Assembly (NCBI RefSeq): GCF_014529535.1
Contig: NW_023503501.1
Coordinates: forward strand, 1,308,150-1,372,149
Length of the DNA stretch: 64,000 nt
Direction: 5' to 3'
From: Bradysia coprophila
Lineage: Eukaryota > Arthropoda > Insecta > Diptera > Sciaridae
Shown: positions 12,341-22,799 of the stretch, piece after piece
Layout: the number at the start of each line of letters is the position of its first letter
Numbering within the stretch: position 1 is the stretch's first letter
Program-made: the position numbers and the translations under genes
Notes under the pieces: generated by a model
The model's input: the letters and a program-made list of their open reading frames with translations, nothing else
The model's database searches: none
Told to the model about the DNA's origin: nothing

Positions 12341-12519
12341 GTAAGGACCGTTTCTAGAATAAAAAGCGAAAGTTTCTAGTAGTAGTACAATAAAGTTAAA
12401 TAGTTCCTGACATACTCGGAATACTGTCCTTTAGTCACGACACCCTTTACTTCCAACTCAGGAAAAAAATTCTTTGGGGCGTACGCCCCTCTTGAATTTT
12501 GGGTCTGGTCACGGCCCTG
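12341..12519. mobile_element. Decayed hAT-like MITE, unit A copy
   Basis: This matches 26197-26381 in unit B and is related at its ends (GGACCGTTTCTAGA, then CACGGCCCTG) to the intact 100-bp element at 50929-51028. The first bases are lost here. It was inherited through the unit duplication. Confidence 0.55.
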
Positions 12520-12949
12520 AAAAATCGATATAAATCGGTAAAAATGAAGTGAAATCCATCCGTTTTCGCCAATTTTTGTTAAATCTGAGATGTACTTGCA
12601 CACTAAATAGCGTACTGTGGAAAAATTTCTAGAACTAGGTCTTTGGACTGAGGTCGCTAGTCGGCCCTATGTGTTTCTTGCACATAAATCGAATAAATCT
12701 CATCTGATTTTTTTAGTTTTTCTTTCATTTTTTAGAGATAATTGAATGCCTAATACAATGGTGGCAAAAAAGTATCAAATTTGGGTCCTTGTACTAAGGC
12801 CGCTTCTAGACCCTAAGTGTTTTTCCTATATACGTGAAGTAAAATTTATTCGATTCTACTGTTTTTTAAATTGGTAAAATGAATGTTGGTAAAATAATTT
12901 TAAATTTGGATTCCTAAAATTTTTATTTTACTTGAAAGGTACTTCGTAC

Positions 12950-13194
12950 CAAGGTTCTGAAAGAACAGGTTAAGACACCCACAAAGGGAGGTGACACCGA
13001 AATCGATAAACGCACTCAGTACAGATTGTGTGTGATATCAACTTGAAGAAATTGTTTTTTTAGGAAAATTCGGAATTTTGTTTTTGTTAAGTTGCTATTT
13101 TCATATAAACTTCGTAGCCGCTGAACTCAATTTGTGTGTCACCGCCTTCGTGATCAACTCAGAGTTGTCTTAACCTGGTTCTTTCAGAACCTTG
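12950..13194. mobile_element. 245-bp foldback MITE, unit A copy
   Basis: Terminal inverted repeats of about 27 bp start CAAGGTTCTGAAAGAAC and end with the complement, with one indel between arms. The 7-bp flank CTTCGTA occurs on both sides (12942-12948 and 13195-13201), consistent with a target duplication. It sits inside dispersed repeat X. The same element is at 26813-27057, also 245 bp. Confidence 0.75.
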
Positions 13195-13294
13195 CTTCGT
13201 AATTGCGCAATTTTAAAAACGAACAATTTCAGAAAATTTTAGGAAATATAAGGATTACTGACATATTAGGGCTACGGAAGGATTAAGGTCATTG

Positions 13295-13726
13295 GTGATT
13301 TGTGTTTATTCGCCGTGGCAAGATCAATGGTATTCGTTGTTTATCGGGTATATGCGGCGTTATATAAAAGATCTAGTTTTCTCTATTCAAATTCGCTATA
13401 TTTCGACTCCTTGTTTTGGGTCTTCATCAGGCTGATAACAAAAATTGGAAAAAACCAAAAGTTTTAGTGTTGAGGATGGTGGCTTAGGTTGGGTTATATT
13501 TACCTCAAAAAATTGTAAAAAATATCACATTAAAACTGAGCTATGCTCTTGTCAATTTGAAAAAATAAAATCAGCTAAGCTGTCTACTCTAAAAATATGA
13601 GTTGCAGGTCCAATAAATAAGAATAAATAAATAAAAAAAATTTTCGAAAACATTGCACTTAGAGGCTAATATCACAGATGAGTTTGCATGCACTAAAACA
13701 TTTTTCTTTGTCATTGCTAATTGTCA
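13295..13726 (-). repeat. Penelope pLTR 1
   Basis: A 432-bp terminal repeat starting GTGATTTGTGTTTATTCGCC. On the minus strand it serves as the 3' untranslated region of the intact ORF, whose stop codon lies at 13744. It is nearly identical to the repeat at 16292-16722 (one-base length difference in an A run) and to the inverted third copy. Confidence 0.88.
13401..13430 (-). ncRNA. Hammerhead ribozyme-like core in pLTR 1
   Basis: Read on the minus strand, CTGATGA is followed after 19 nt by GAAA, the order and composition of the conserved hammerhead core. The 19 nt can form stem II (GAC-CC pairing with GG-A-GUC around an AAAACAA loop). Penelope terminal repeats are known to carry hammerhead motifs. 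I could not identify convincing stems I and III by eye, so activity is unproven. Confidence 0.5.
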
Positions 13727-13743
13727 AACGCTATCGGTTTCTG

Positions 13744-16245
13744 TTAATTGTCGTGTGCAGTGTTGGTAGGTGTTGGTTGTTGTTGGTGTTGTGTGCTTGT
13801 TGAATTGTGTAATTTCATTAGATTTATGTAAGATGCGTGTAGTCCCGATTTGTCAACTTGTGTGTTAACTGTGTTCGATGCTTTGTGGATGAACATCTTT
13901 TCAGCAATGATGCGTTGGAAGTAGTTGGGAATTTGTTCTAAAATCTTTACATCATTGAAATTGAATGTGTGTGATTCATTGACTGCATGTAGTGTTAGGC
14001 CTGTTGTGTTCGTTGTTTTCTTCAGGTGGACGTCGCTTCGATGTTTGGACATTCTGTCTTTTAACTTCTGTTTTGTTATGCCTATGTATATTGCATTGCA
14101 GTCGCGGCATTTCACCTGGTATATGACCTTGGATTTCTCTTCCTTCGGCACTGTGTATTTGGTTTTACTGTAAATATTACCGATGCGATTTGTCGTTTTG
14201 CAGCTTAGTGTAAGGTTGTGTTGGTTCAATGATTTTTTTAGTTTTTCGGATAGGCCTGGGATGTATGGTGCTGCGATGAATCGGTTGTTCTGGTCTTTCT
14301 TCGTTTTGGTGTTGTTGTAGAATTTGTCGACACGGTTTTTTATCACGTTTGACACGAATTTATCGGGATAACCGTTTCCAGAAAGTAAATCTTTCACTCT
14401 TTTCAAACTCTTCGGTCGATCATTCGGATTTGTCAATGCAATGGCGCGGTCCGTCAAAGCTGATGCGACGTTCCGTTTGTGTGAGATCGGGTTGTGGGCC
14501 TTAAAGTGGAGGTATCTGCCGGATGCTATGGCTTTCTGGTACCATGTTGTTACGATGTGTCCATCCTGCTGGCGGTGGAGTGACATGTCTAGAAAATTGA
14601 TTGATGCGTCTATTTCCTCTTCAATTGTGAATTTCAAATTTTTGTGGTATTTGTTGAATTGTTGTAAGATGGTATCGACGCCATTCTCAGGTACTGCCAC
14701 AATGATATCATCAACATATCTACGATAGAATGGCACATTAAATGGGAGTTTACTCAATGACGTTACTTCTAGGTCGTCCATCACCATGTCGGCCAGAAAA
14801 CCAGATATGGAGTTTCCCATTGCTAAACCTGATATTTGTAGATAGTAGTGATCCTTGTACCTGAAGTATGATTCTGTTGTTATAATATTCACCGCTTCTA
14901 GAAATTGTTTTTGAGTGAGGAAGGAGTGAGGTTTTATTTTTTGCCATCTCTTTTTGATTGCTCTCGTACATAGGGCTGCTGGGACGTTGGTATATAGTGA
15001 AGTTGCATCCAATGATATGAGTTTGTAACCAACCGGAATTTTTGCTTCCTTCACGTCTTTTGCGAATTGCCAACTGTCTTTTACATGAAATGGGGAATCG
15101 TTTGTCACCTTTCCAAGCGTTTCAGCTATTAATTTGCTCAATTTGTATGTTGGCGATTGAATCGTTGCAACCACCGGTCTCAACGGTATATTTTCGTTAG
15201 GTTTCTTTTTGTGTAGTTTGCCTAGGCCATATACCGCTGGTGCTACGCTGTTGTGCGATTTCAAGTATTTCTCCTGTTCGTCACTGATTTTGTTGTTGAG
15301 TCTCCATTCGGATATTAAATCATTGACTCGGGTTTCAATCCTCGATGTAGGATTTCTCGTTGTTTTCACGTAAGTTTTATTGTCGTTCACGAGGTTTTCC
15401 ATCGATGCATCGTATTCGTTCCTGTTTAAAATTATTGTTTTGTTACCTTTGTCTGCGTTGATGACAGCTATATCCTGATGTTCTCTTAAGTATTTCTCAG
15501 TTCGATTGACCATCAGCAGAAGGAGTTTGTCCGAATGATTCGATCTCTTATAGTGGTGTAAATAGTTTGTTGTTATGTTAACCATTTTCGCACGAATTTT
15601 ATCTGCGTCTGGATTTTTATACAGAGCGCTCTCAATGCTTGCTAATGTTTTAATTATTGGTATCTCCTTGTACTTGTATGGTAGTCCAAAGTTCGGTCCA
15701 AGGCTGAGCGTACTGGTGATGTAGTCAGGTACAACTGTGCTCGATATATTCTCGATCCAATGTGTTTTCGACATGGCTTTGAATTCTTCCATTTTAACGG
15801 TAACCAAGTCGTCATATTTCTTGCAGTGTCGTGTCCGTATAGTGTTGAAGGTACGGTCGTATTTCATTTTCTGTGATTTGTTGAAGTTGTCTATTGTATT
15901 TGCTGGCAGATAATGGCTGATTTTTCTGTTAAGAAACTTGATTTTCTTTTCTAGGTTGGATATTTCGGCGTGTGTTTCGGCAATGACAAGGTTTAGAAGT
16001 TCAATTTCCATTTTGTTTATCCAATGTTTGAACTTCGATTCGATGTTATTGAAATGCAGGTGTTGCCAATTGTTTCGGTTCTTAACGCAGTTTGGTATGA
16101 TGTCGGTCTGTCTGCATTTTATGAGAAATATCTTCCTATTGTTCAATTGTGCAAGTCTTTCATGTGTGGTTGCAATGTCCTTCATCATTTTGCATGGTTC
16201 TGCTCCATACATGGTGTAAATCCATGCGAAGAACGTTACGTACAT
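13744..16245 (-). CDS. Penelope-like reverse transcriptase with GIY-YIG endonuclease (833 aa)
   Basis: Full-length ORF of a Penelope-like element, which makes cDNA from its RNA and nicks DNA for insertion. The reverse transcriptase core includes IPLRPVVATIQSP near residue 354, catalytic motif A SLDATSLYTNVP (411-422), motif B GLAMGNSISG (473-482), motif C YVDD (510-513) and NFLDMSL (550-556). The C-terminal endonuclease has VIYQVKCRDCNAIYIGIT (707-724), a GIY-YIG fold with the expected following arginine in KDRMSKH and cysteines CXXC just before YIG. No internal stop or frameshift is present. Direct pLTRs lie on both sides, so this copy looks structurally complete and possibly recently active. 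The start used is the first ATG at 16245; the true start may differ. Confidence 0.93.
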   Translation of the reverse strand: MYVTFFAWIYTMYGAEPCKMMKDIATTHERLAQLNNRKIFLIKCRQTDIIPNCVKNRNNWQHLHFNNIESKFKHWINKMEIELLNLVIAETHAEISNLEKKIKFLNRKISHYLPANTIDNFNKSQKMKYDRTFNTIRTRHCKKYDDLVTVKMEEFKAMSKTHWIENISSTVVPDYITSTLSLGPNFGLPYKYKEIPIIKTLASIESALYKNPDADKIRAKMVNITTNYLHHYKRSNHSDKLLLLMVNRTEKYLREHQDIAVINADKGNKTIILNRNEYDASMENLVNDNKTYVKTTRNPTSRIETRVNDLISEWRLNNKISDEQEKYLKSHNSVAPAVYGLGKLHKKKPNENIPLRPVVATIQSPTYKLSKLIAETLGKVTNDSPFHVKDSWQFAKDVKEAKIPVGYKLISLDATSLYTNVPAALCTRAIKKRWQKIKPHSFLTQKQFLEAVNIITTESYFRYKDHYYLQISGLAMGNSISGFLADMVMDDLEVTSLSKLPFNVPFYRRYVDDIIVAVPENGVDTILQQFNKYHKNLKFTIEEEIDASINFLDMSLHRQQDGHIVTTWYQKAIASGRYLHFKAHNPISHKRNVASALTDRAIALTNPNDRPKSLKRVKDLLSGNGYPDKFVSNVIKNRVDKFYNNTKTKKDQNNRFIAAPYIPGLSEKLKKSLNQHNLTLSCKTTNRIGNIYSKTKYTVPKEEKSKVIYQVKCRDCNAIYIGITKQKLKDRMSKHRSDVHLKKTTNTTGLTLHAVNESHTFNFNDVKILEQIPNYFQRIIAEKMFIHKASNTVNTQVDKSGLHASYINLMKLHNSTSTQHQQQPTPTNTAHDN

Positions 16246-16291
16246 TTTGAATGGTGTGTGCGGGTGATTTGGGTTCCTTGATATAACAATG

Positions 16292-16722
16292 GTGATTTGT
16301 GTTTATTCGCCGTGGCAAGATCAATGGTATTCGTTGTTTATCGGGTATATGCGGCGTTATATAAAAGATCTAGTTTTCTCTATTCAAATTCGCTATATTT
16401 CGACTCCTTGTTTTGGGTCTTCATCAGGCTGATAACAAAAATTGGAAAAAACCAAAAGTTTTAGTGTTGAGGATGGTGGCTTAGGTTGGGTTATATTTAC
16501 CTCAAAAAATTGTAAAAAATATCACATTAAAACTGAGCTATGCTCTTGTCAATTTGAAAAAATAAAATCAGCTAAGCTGTCTACTCTAAAAATATGAGTT
16601 GCAGGTCCAATAAATAAGAATAAATAAATAAAAAAATTTTCGAAAACATTGCACTTAGAGGCTAATATCACAGATGAGTTTGCATGCACTAAAACATTTT
16701 TCTTTGTCATTGCTAATTGTCA
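16292..16722 (-). repeat. Penelope pLTR 2
   Basis: Direct repeat of pLTR 1 on the 5' side of the intact ORF. At 16722 it joins abruptly to codon 110 of a second, inverted ORF copy (after TTGTCA). That junction shows the second copy lost its first 109 codons when the compound element formed. Confidence 0.88.
16398..16427 (-). ncRNA. Hammerhead ribozyme-like core in pLTR 2
   Basis: The same CTGATGA, 19-nt stem-II segment and GAAA as in pLTR 1, unchanged in sequence. Conservation between copies may only reflect recent duplication. Confidence 0.5.
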
Positions 16723-18897
16723 GCCATTATCTGCCAGCAAATACAATAGACAACTTCAACAAATCACAGAAAATGAAATACGACCGTACCTTCAACACTA
16801 TACGGACACGACACTGCAAGAAATATGACGACTTGGTTACCGTTAAAATGGAAGAATTCAAAGCCATGTCGAAAACACATTGGATCGAGAATATATCGAG
16901 CACAGTTGTACCTGACTACATCACCAGTACGCTCAGCCTTGGACCGAACTTTGGACTACCATACAAGTACAAGGAGATACCAATAATTAAAACATTAGCA
17001 AGCATTGAGAGCGCTCTGTATAAAAAATCCAGACGCAGATAAAATTCGTGCGAAAATGGTTAACATAACAACAAACTATTTACACCACTATAAGAGATCG
17101 AATCATTCGGACAAACTCCTTCTGCTGATGGTCAATCGAACTGAGAAATACTTAAGAGAACATCAGGATATAGCTGTCATCAACGCAGACAAAGGTAACA
17201 AAACAATAATTTTAAACAGGAACGAATACGATGCATCGATGGAAAACCTCGTGAACGACAATAAAACTTACGTGAAAACAACGAGAAATCCTACATCGAG
17301 GATTGAAACCCGAGTCAATGATTTAATATCCGAATGGAGACTCAACAACAAAATCAGTGACGAACAGGAGAAATACTTGAAATCGCACAACAGCGTAGCA
17401 CCAGCGGTATATGGCCTAGGCAAACTACACAAAAAGAAACCTAACGAAAATATACCGTTGAGACCGGTGGTTGCAACGATTCAATCGCCAACATACAAAT
17501 TGAGCAAATTAATAGCTGAAACGCTTGGAAAGGTGACAAACGATTCCCCATTTCATGTAAAAGACAGTTGGCAATTCGCAAAAGACGTGAAGGAAGCAAA
17601 AATTCCGGTTGGTTACAAACTCATATCATTGGATGCAACTTCACTATATACCAACGTCCCAGCAGCCCTATGTACGAGAGCAATCAAAAAGAGATGGCAA
17701 AAAATAAAACCTCACTCCTTCCTCACTCAAAAACAATTTCTAGAAGCGGTGAATATTATAACAACAGAATCATACTTCAGGTACAAGGATCACTACTATC
17801 TACAAATATCAGGTTTAGCAATGGGAAACTCCATATCTGGTTTTCTGGCCGACATGGTGATGGACGACCTAGAAGTAACGTCATTGAGTAAACTCCCATT
17901 TAATGTGCCATTCTATCGTAGACATGTTGATGATATCATTGTGGCAGTACCTGAGAATGGCGTCGATACCATCTTACAACAATTCAACAAATACCACAAA
18001 AATTTGAAATTCACAATTGAAGAGGAAATAGACGCATCAATCAATTTTCTAGACATGTCACTCCACCGCCAGCAGGATGGACACATCGTAACAACATGGT
18101 ACCAGAAAGCCATAGCATCCGGCAGATACCTCCACTTTAAGGCCCACAACCCGATCTCACACAAACGGAACGTCGCATCAGCTTTGACGGACCGCGCCAT
18201 TGCATTGACAAATCCGAATGATCGACCGAAGAGTTTGAAAAGAGTGAAAGATTTACTTTCTGGAAACGGTTATCCCGATAAATTCGTGTCAAACGTGATA
18301 AAAAACCGTGTCGACAAATTCTACAACAACACCAAAACGAAGAAAGACCAGAACAACCGATTCATCGCAGCACCATACATCCCAGGCCTATCCGAAAAAC
18401 TAAAAAAATCATTGAACCAACACAACCTTACACTAAGCTGCAAAACGACAAATCGCATCGGTAATATTTACAGTAAAACCAAATACACAGTGCCGAAGGA
18501 AGAGAAATCCAAGGTCATATACCAGGTGAAATGCCGCGACTGCAATGCAATATACATAGGCATAACAAAACAGAAGTTAAAAGACAGAATGTCCAAACAT
18601 CGAAGCGACGTCCACCTGAAGAAAACAACGAACACAACAGGCCTAACACTACATGCAGTCAATGAATCACACACATTCAATTTCAATGATGTAAAGATTT
18701 TAGAACAAATTCCCAACTACTTCCAACGCATCATTGCTGAAAAGATGTTCATCCACAAAGCATCGAACACAGTTAACACACAAGTTGACAAATCGGGACT
18801 ACACGCATCTTACATAAATCTAATGAAATTACACAATTCAACAAGCACACAACACCAACAACAACCAACACCTACCAACACTGCACACGACAATTAA
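16723..18897 (+). pseudogene. Truncated Penelope-like ORF, inverted second copy
   Basis: Head-to-head partner of the intact ORF, otherwise almost identical. It starts at the equivalent of residue 110, directly fused to pLTR 2. An A run near 17024-17030 has six A where the intact copy has five, which shifts the frame after ESALYK; the remaining frame runs open from 17005 to 18897. The catalytic motif YVDD is changed to HVDD (around 17924), which should abolish reverse transcription. The GIY-YIG end is intact. Three separate lesions mark it as dead, yet so few other changes suggest it arose recently. Confidence 0.9.
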
Positions 18898-18914
18898 CAG
18901 AAACCGATAGCGTT

Positions 18915-19228
18915 TGACAATTAGCAATGACAAAGAAAAATGTTTTAGTGCATGCAAACTCATCTGTGATATTAGCCTCTAAGTGCAATGTTTTCGAAAA
19001 TTTTTTTTATTTATTTATTCTTATTTATTGGACCTGCAACTCATATTTTTAGAGTAGACAGCTTAGCTGATTTTATTTTTTCAAATTGACAAGAGCATAG
19101 CTCAGTTTTAATGTGATATTTTTTACAATTTTTTGAGGTAAATATAACCCAACCTAAGCCACCATCCTCAACACTAAAACTTTTGGTTTTTTCCAATTTT
19201 TGTTATCAGCCTGATGAAGACCCAAAAC
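18915..19228 (+). repeat. Penelope pLTR 3, first part (inverted, interrupted)
   Basis: Reverse complement of pLTR 1, following the truncated ORF. It is cut after CCCAAAAC at 19228 by a 2.9-kb insertion and resumes at 22173 with AAGGAGTCG, ending at 22257. It lacks the final 31 bp present in pLTR 1. The insertion falls in the stem-II loop of the hammerhead-like motif (CTGATGA at 19211, GAAA at 22181). Confidence 0.85.
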
Positions 19229-19410
19229 TAGTATATTTTAGCTGCACCCAATGCCTACAACTGAATGCGAGAAGGCAGCATAGCTGCCTTAACCATCACT
19301 CTAGGTTTCATTTAGGAATAGGAGAATGATATTTAGAAACTACGAAGAAATGTAATAGAGTTTTCCCATATTTTAGTACATTCTTTCATAAAACTACTGC
19401 TGTCACTGCG

Positions 19411-19492
19411 CTTATTTTCATGTGAACCAACTTCATATGGTGACATTTGTTCTGTAATGACAAATGTGAAGTTGGTTCACATAAAAATAAGC
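19411..19492. repeat. Hairpin with about 30-bp arms
   Basis: ATGTGAACCAACTTC near 19420 is matched by GAAGTTGGTTCACAT near 19470, with flanking CTTATTTT/AAAATAAG and inner ACATTTGT/ACAAATGT also paired and a short bulge on one arm. Confidence 0.7.
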
Positions 19493-19689
19493 CACAGAGA
19501 ATGAAGTACTATGAAAAAAATGTGGCGCCTCTACAGGTCAACTCACTTGTCCCATTGCGTTTGTTACATTTTTGTGGTCAAATTTGCCGTAGAATTTCTC
19601 GTTAAAGACATGTAGACTAAAGGGTCATTCAAGAAATGCACGCGCAAAAAAGTATGATTATCAGACCCTCTCCCACGGTGTACGGCAAA

Positions 19690-20635
19690 ATGTATGAAGT
19701 ATACATTTCGTAAAAGAGAAAATCCGGTGAGTTTGAGCTATTTTAGAGTTCCCGCTACATTTTGTTAAAGGACAATTCCAATGAGCTGGAGCTATTACCG
19801 TTCCCGCTACATTTTGTAAAAGGGAAAATCCGGTGAAGTCGGTCTATTAGAGCCTTCGCTACATTTTGTAAAAGGGTAAATCAGTTGAGGTCGGGCTATT
19901 TTAGCGTTCTCGCTACATTTCATAAGAGGGCGAAGCCAATGACGTCGAGCTATTAGCGTTCTCGCTACATTATGTAAAAGGACAAATCCGGTAATGTCGG
20001 TTTATTAGAGCCTTCGCTACATTTTGTAAAAGGACAAATCCAATGAGGTCGAGCGATTTTAGCGTTCCCGTTACATTTCGTTTAAGGGAAAATCCAATGA
20101 TGTCCGGCTATTTTAGAATTCCCGTTACACTTTGTTAAAGGCCAAATCCGGTGAGGTAGTTCTATTAGTACCTTCGCAACATTTCGTAAAAGGACAAAAT
20201 CTATGAGGTTGATATATTAGCGTCTTTACTACATTTGGTAAAAAAGCAAATCCGGCGAGGTCGATCTATTTTAGCGATTTTGCCTCATTTCGTTAAAAGA
20301 AAAATCCTATGAGGTCGATCTATTGGAGTCTTCACTATAAATCCTGTGATCCTGTAACAGATCAAGTTTGCGTTATCGCTGCATTTTGTAAAGGGCAAAG
20401 TGCCGAGAGGTCGTTCAATTAGAGATTTCGCTAAAAGCCAAATCTGGTGAGATCGATCTATTAGAGTTTAGAGTCTCCATTACATTTTGTAGAAGGAAAA
20501 ATACGGTAAGATCGACCTATAAACGCCTTCGCGATTTGTAAAACGACAAATCCGGTGAAGTTGTTCTATTAGTGCTTCTGCTAAATTTTTTAATAGGACA
20601 AATCTTGTGAGGTCGATCTATTACGGCCGAATTAA
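19690..20635. repeat. Degenerate minisatellite, about 52-55 bp units
   Basis: About 17 diverged copies of a unit containing TACATTTTGTAAAAGG, CAAATCCGGTGAGGTCG and TCTATTAGAGCCTTCGC. Copies differ by substitutions and small indels, indicating an old array. It does not occur elsewhere in the window. Confidence 0.8.
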
Positions 20636-22140
20636 GTTGCACAACAATTTCTTAATTATTAATTAATTTGACCCACCCGCAACGTTCTTAAATCTTTTGC
20701 AACCGATTAAAAAATGATTTAATGTTTTAGTTGATAAGTTTTAAACTGCCGACTGCTAATACATTTAATTTGCAAAGACAGACTGTACCGCACATTACTA
20801 AATTTAGAACGATCACACGCGATAATATGTTATTATTACACCATTCGCTTTTCGAATATTTTCGCGCTAACAAAAATACGCTCAAAATTGAAGCGCAATG
20901 CACTTAGTGCATTTATCTCGAGCATTGGTTTTTGTTTAAATTTTCGCGCCTACAAAAGCGTACAAACAGTTTGATCTAGTACCTTTAGCACTGCCGTTTG
21001 ACGTCTTAAAACGAAAAACATTTTGTTGTTGTTTGCAAAAATAATAATAAAATGCCGCTTTGGAATGAAAAATGCATGAATGCAACAAACAGTGTTATGA
21101 TTTATGGCAAAATGTTGTGCAATCGATAGGCTTTATCAGATTTCAGGTAATTCAATTCATTAAAAGATGCAAAACAAATAATTTATTGTGTAAATCTTTT
21201 AGCAAAATATGACCCTAAGACCACATAATCGCTCCAGACAGAGGCTTCGGATATTGGATGTTTTGCCCCAACCACTGCTGTGGCGCTCACACTCTAATTA
21301 TTAGTGCGCCCTAAAGTGCTGGAACTTCTTTCGTTGCAATATCTAAATTTGTACAACGAAAATTTTTACATTTAAGATGCAGTGCGCCATATACTGAAGA
21401 ATGTCGCAAAATTTTCGTTTACAAATCTTTTCATATCTCGGTCCAGTGACTTCGATTTGAATCCGTTTGTTCTGTGACCTATCTCAACTTTATATTTATA
21501 AAACATTTGCCGAAGTAACCTATAGCCTTAGACGCCATCTTGTGGACGTACTGAGATCAAAGTTGGGCCTCTGTTTCGACATTTAAACCTCAATTGCTCG
21601 GAAACGGCACCAAGGATTTTCTTGATATGGGGCTCATTTGAAAGGTCTTTTAGAATACTTTTCATTAATAATAGCCGTTTTCAATAAAGTGGAAAATGTT
21701 GAATGGGATACGAAAAAAACGATTTTTTGTACCCAAAAAAACAGGTTTTTTCGCATTTTGCGGCACTTCTTCCACCGTGAAGTGCCGTAAAAACTTGATT
21801 TTCGGAATCTACACCCTCGATTGCCCCTTAGTAGGCACAAACCGCGCAGAAATCGATCAACCACAGCCCATAATACGCAATTGAAAAGTGCAAAATTTTG
21901 CACTTCGGCGGCCATTTTGACAGGCAAAACGACATACAAATTTTTTTTCTTCACCACCATCGTGTTCAGCGCATTGAATACTACCAAAATCAACGAAAAA
22001 ATCGTTAGGTCCGTGTCGAAGGGCCGGACCTAAGGTAGGGCCCTACTATCAAAAATCGATTCTAACGCCTATTTAGAGTCATCCTGTGAAGTTTCAGATT
22101 TTTAGAACCACGCAAACGCCCTTTACAGGGCAAAAGCTAA
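20636..22140. other. AT-rich non-coding part of the 2.9-kb insertion
   Basis: No gene is supported. Short open frames at 21634-21993 (minus) and 21696-22033 (plus) overlap each other and show no motif. Confidence 0.4.
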
Positions 22141-22412
22141 AAACGGCGCTTGTGTAATAAGAGGGGTTGACAAGGAGTCGAAATATAGCGAATTTGAATA
22201 GAGAAAACTAGATCTTTTATATAACGCCGCATATACCCGATAAACAACGAATACCATGGATTAAGGTCATTGACGAATTGTCGAAGCAGTTATTTATTTA
22301 TCGTATGGCAAAATGACTCTCATAGTACAGTAAGTATCACATCGTCAGTAACTTCGATTTAACATAAAAATAAGAAGAAGAAAATTTGCAAAACAAAATC
22401 TGGTAAAATGCG

Positions 22413-22552
22413 AGGCTGTATACTTTGGGGAGGTCACGCAGATGCAGATACGCGGGCTACACACCATACAAAAAATTCACCACGTCATACAAATTCAATT
22501 TTGGTATCTAATAAAATGGCGATCTGCGTGACCTCCCCAAAGTATACAGCCT
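22413..22552. mobile_element. 140-bp MULE-like MITE, unit B copy
   Basis: Inverted ends of about 30 bp, starting AGGCTGTATACTTTGG and finishing with the complement. The 10-bp sequence TGGTAAAATG stands 2 bp before the left end (22401-22410) and directly after the right end (22553-22562), suggesting a 9-10 bp target duplication as in Mutator-like elements. The second copy at 27298-27437 arose by unit duplication. Confidence 0.75.
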
Positions 22553-22799
22553 TGGTAAAATGACGTTTCACATCAACATCACAAAGGCATCAGCAGCAAA
22601 CTCTCCGAATGTTCTGATGGCTTGTTTTTCGGCGTTCTTTTACAAACATCGTCAAGTCCGAAAGCAGAAACTTCGCAACAGTAGTAACGTGAACAAACGT
22701 TTCCGTCGACCCATAGTAGAACCAGAAAAACCATTTATTCATTTTCGCCGCTGCATTGAAGTCCGGAATGATAGCTGAAAAATTGGAGTTGCTTATAGA

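Larger units (their letters stand above)
8540..13294. repeat. Tandem duplication unit A carrying OR copy 2
   Basis: Three blocks align in order with unit B: 8540-9480 with 22690-23400, 9600-11330 with 23680-25410 (the OR gene), and 11860-13294 with 25890-27157. Unit A is the more divergent unit, with small indels. It also has a private insertion at about 11996-12198. Its right edge is the target duplication of the Penelope compound element. Confidence 0.8.
19229..22172. mobile_element. 2.9-kb insertion within Penelope pLTR 3
   Basis: Sequence unrelated to the Penelope element that splits its third terminal repeat. The only shared flank is AC, so no clear target duplication is seen. It contains a hairpin (19411-19492), a long minisatellite (19690-20635) and AT-rich sequence with short open frames (21634-22033) that encode nothing recognisable. 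Transposon class unknown. Confidence 0.7.
13295..22257. mobile_element. Compound Penelope-like retroelement insertion (8,963 bp)
   Basis: A compound Penelope-like element bounded by a perfect 15-bp target duplication, GGATTAAGGTCATTG, at 13280-13294 and 22258-22272. The unoccupied site is preserved once at 27143-27157 at the unit B/C junction, which fixes both edges. The order is terminal repeat 1 (13295-13726), a full minus-strand ORF, terminal repeat 2 in direct orientation (16292-16722), a truncated plus-strand ORF, and terminal repeat 3 inverted and split (18915-19228 plus 22173-22257). Inside repeat 3 is an unrelated 2.9-kb insertion. Mixed direct and inverted terminal repeats with partial second copies are characteristic of Penelope elements. 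Confidence 0.92.

Noticed and set aside
13925-16281. Plus-strand open frames across the intact Penelope ORF
   Set aside because: They are antisense shadows; the same shadows appear inverted in the second copy at 17913-18716.
13295-22257. DIRS-type element, because of inverted and direct terminal repeats
   Set aside because: No tyrosine recombinase; the GIY-YIG domain, YVDD context and 15-bp duplication fit Penelope instead.
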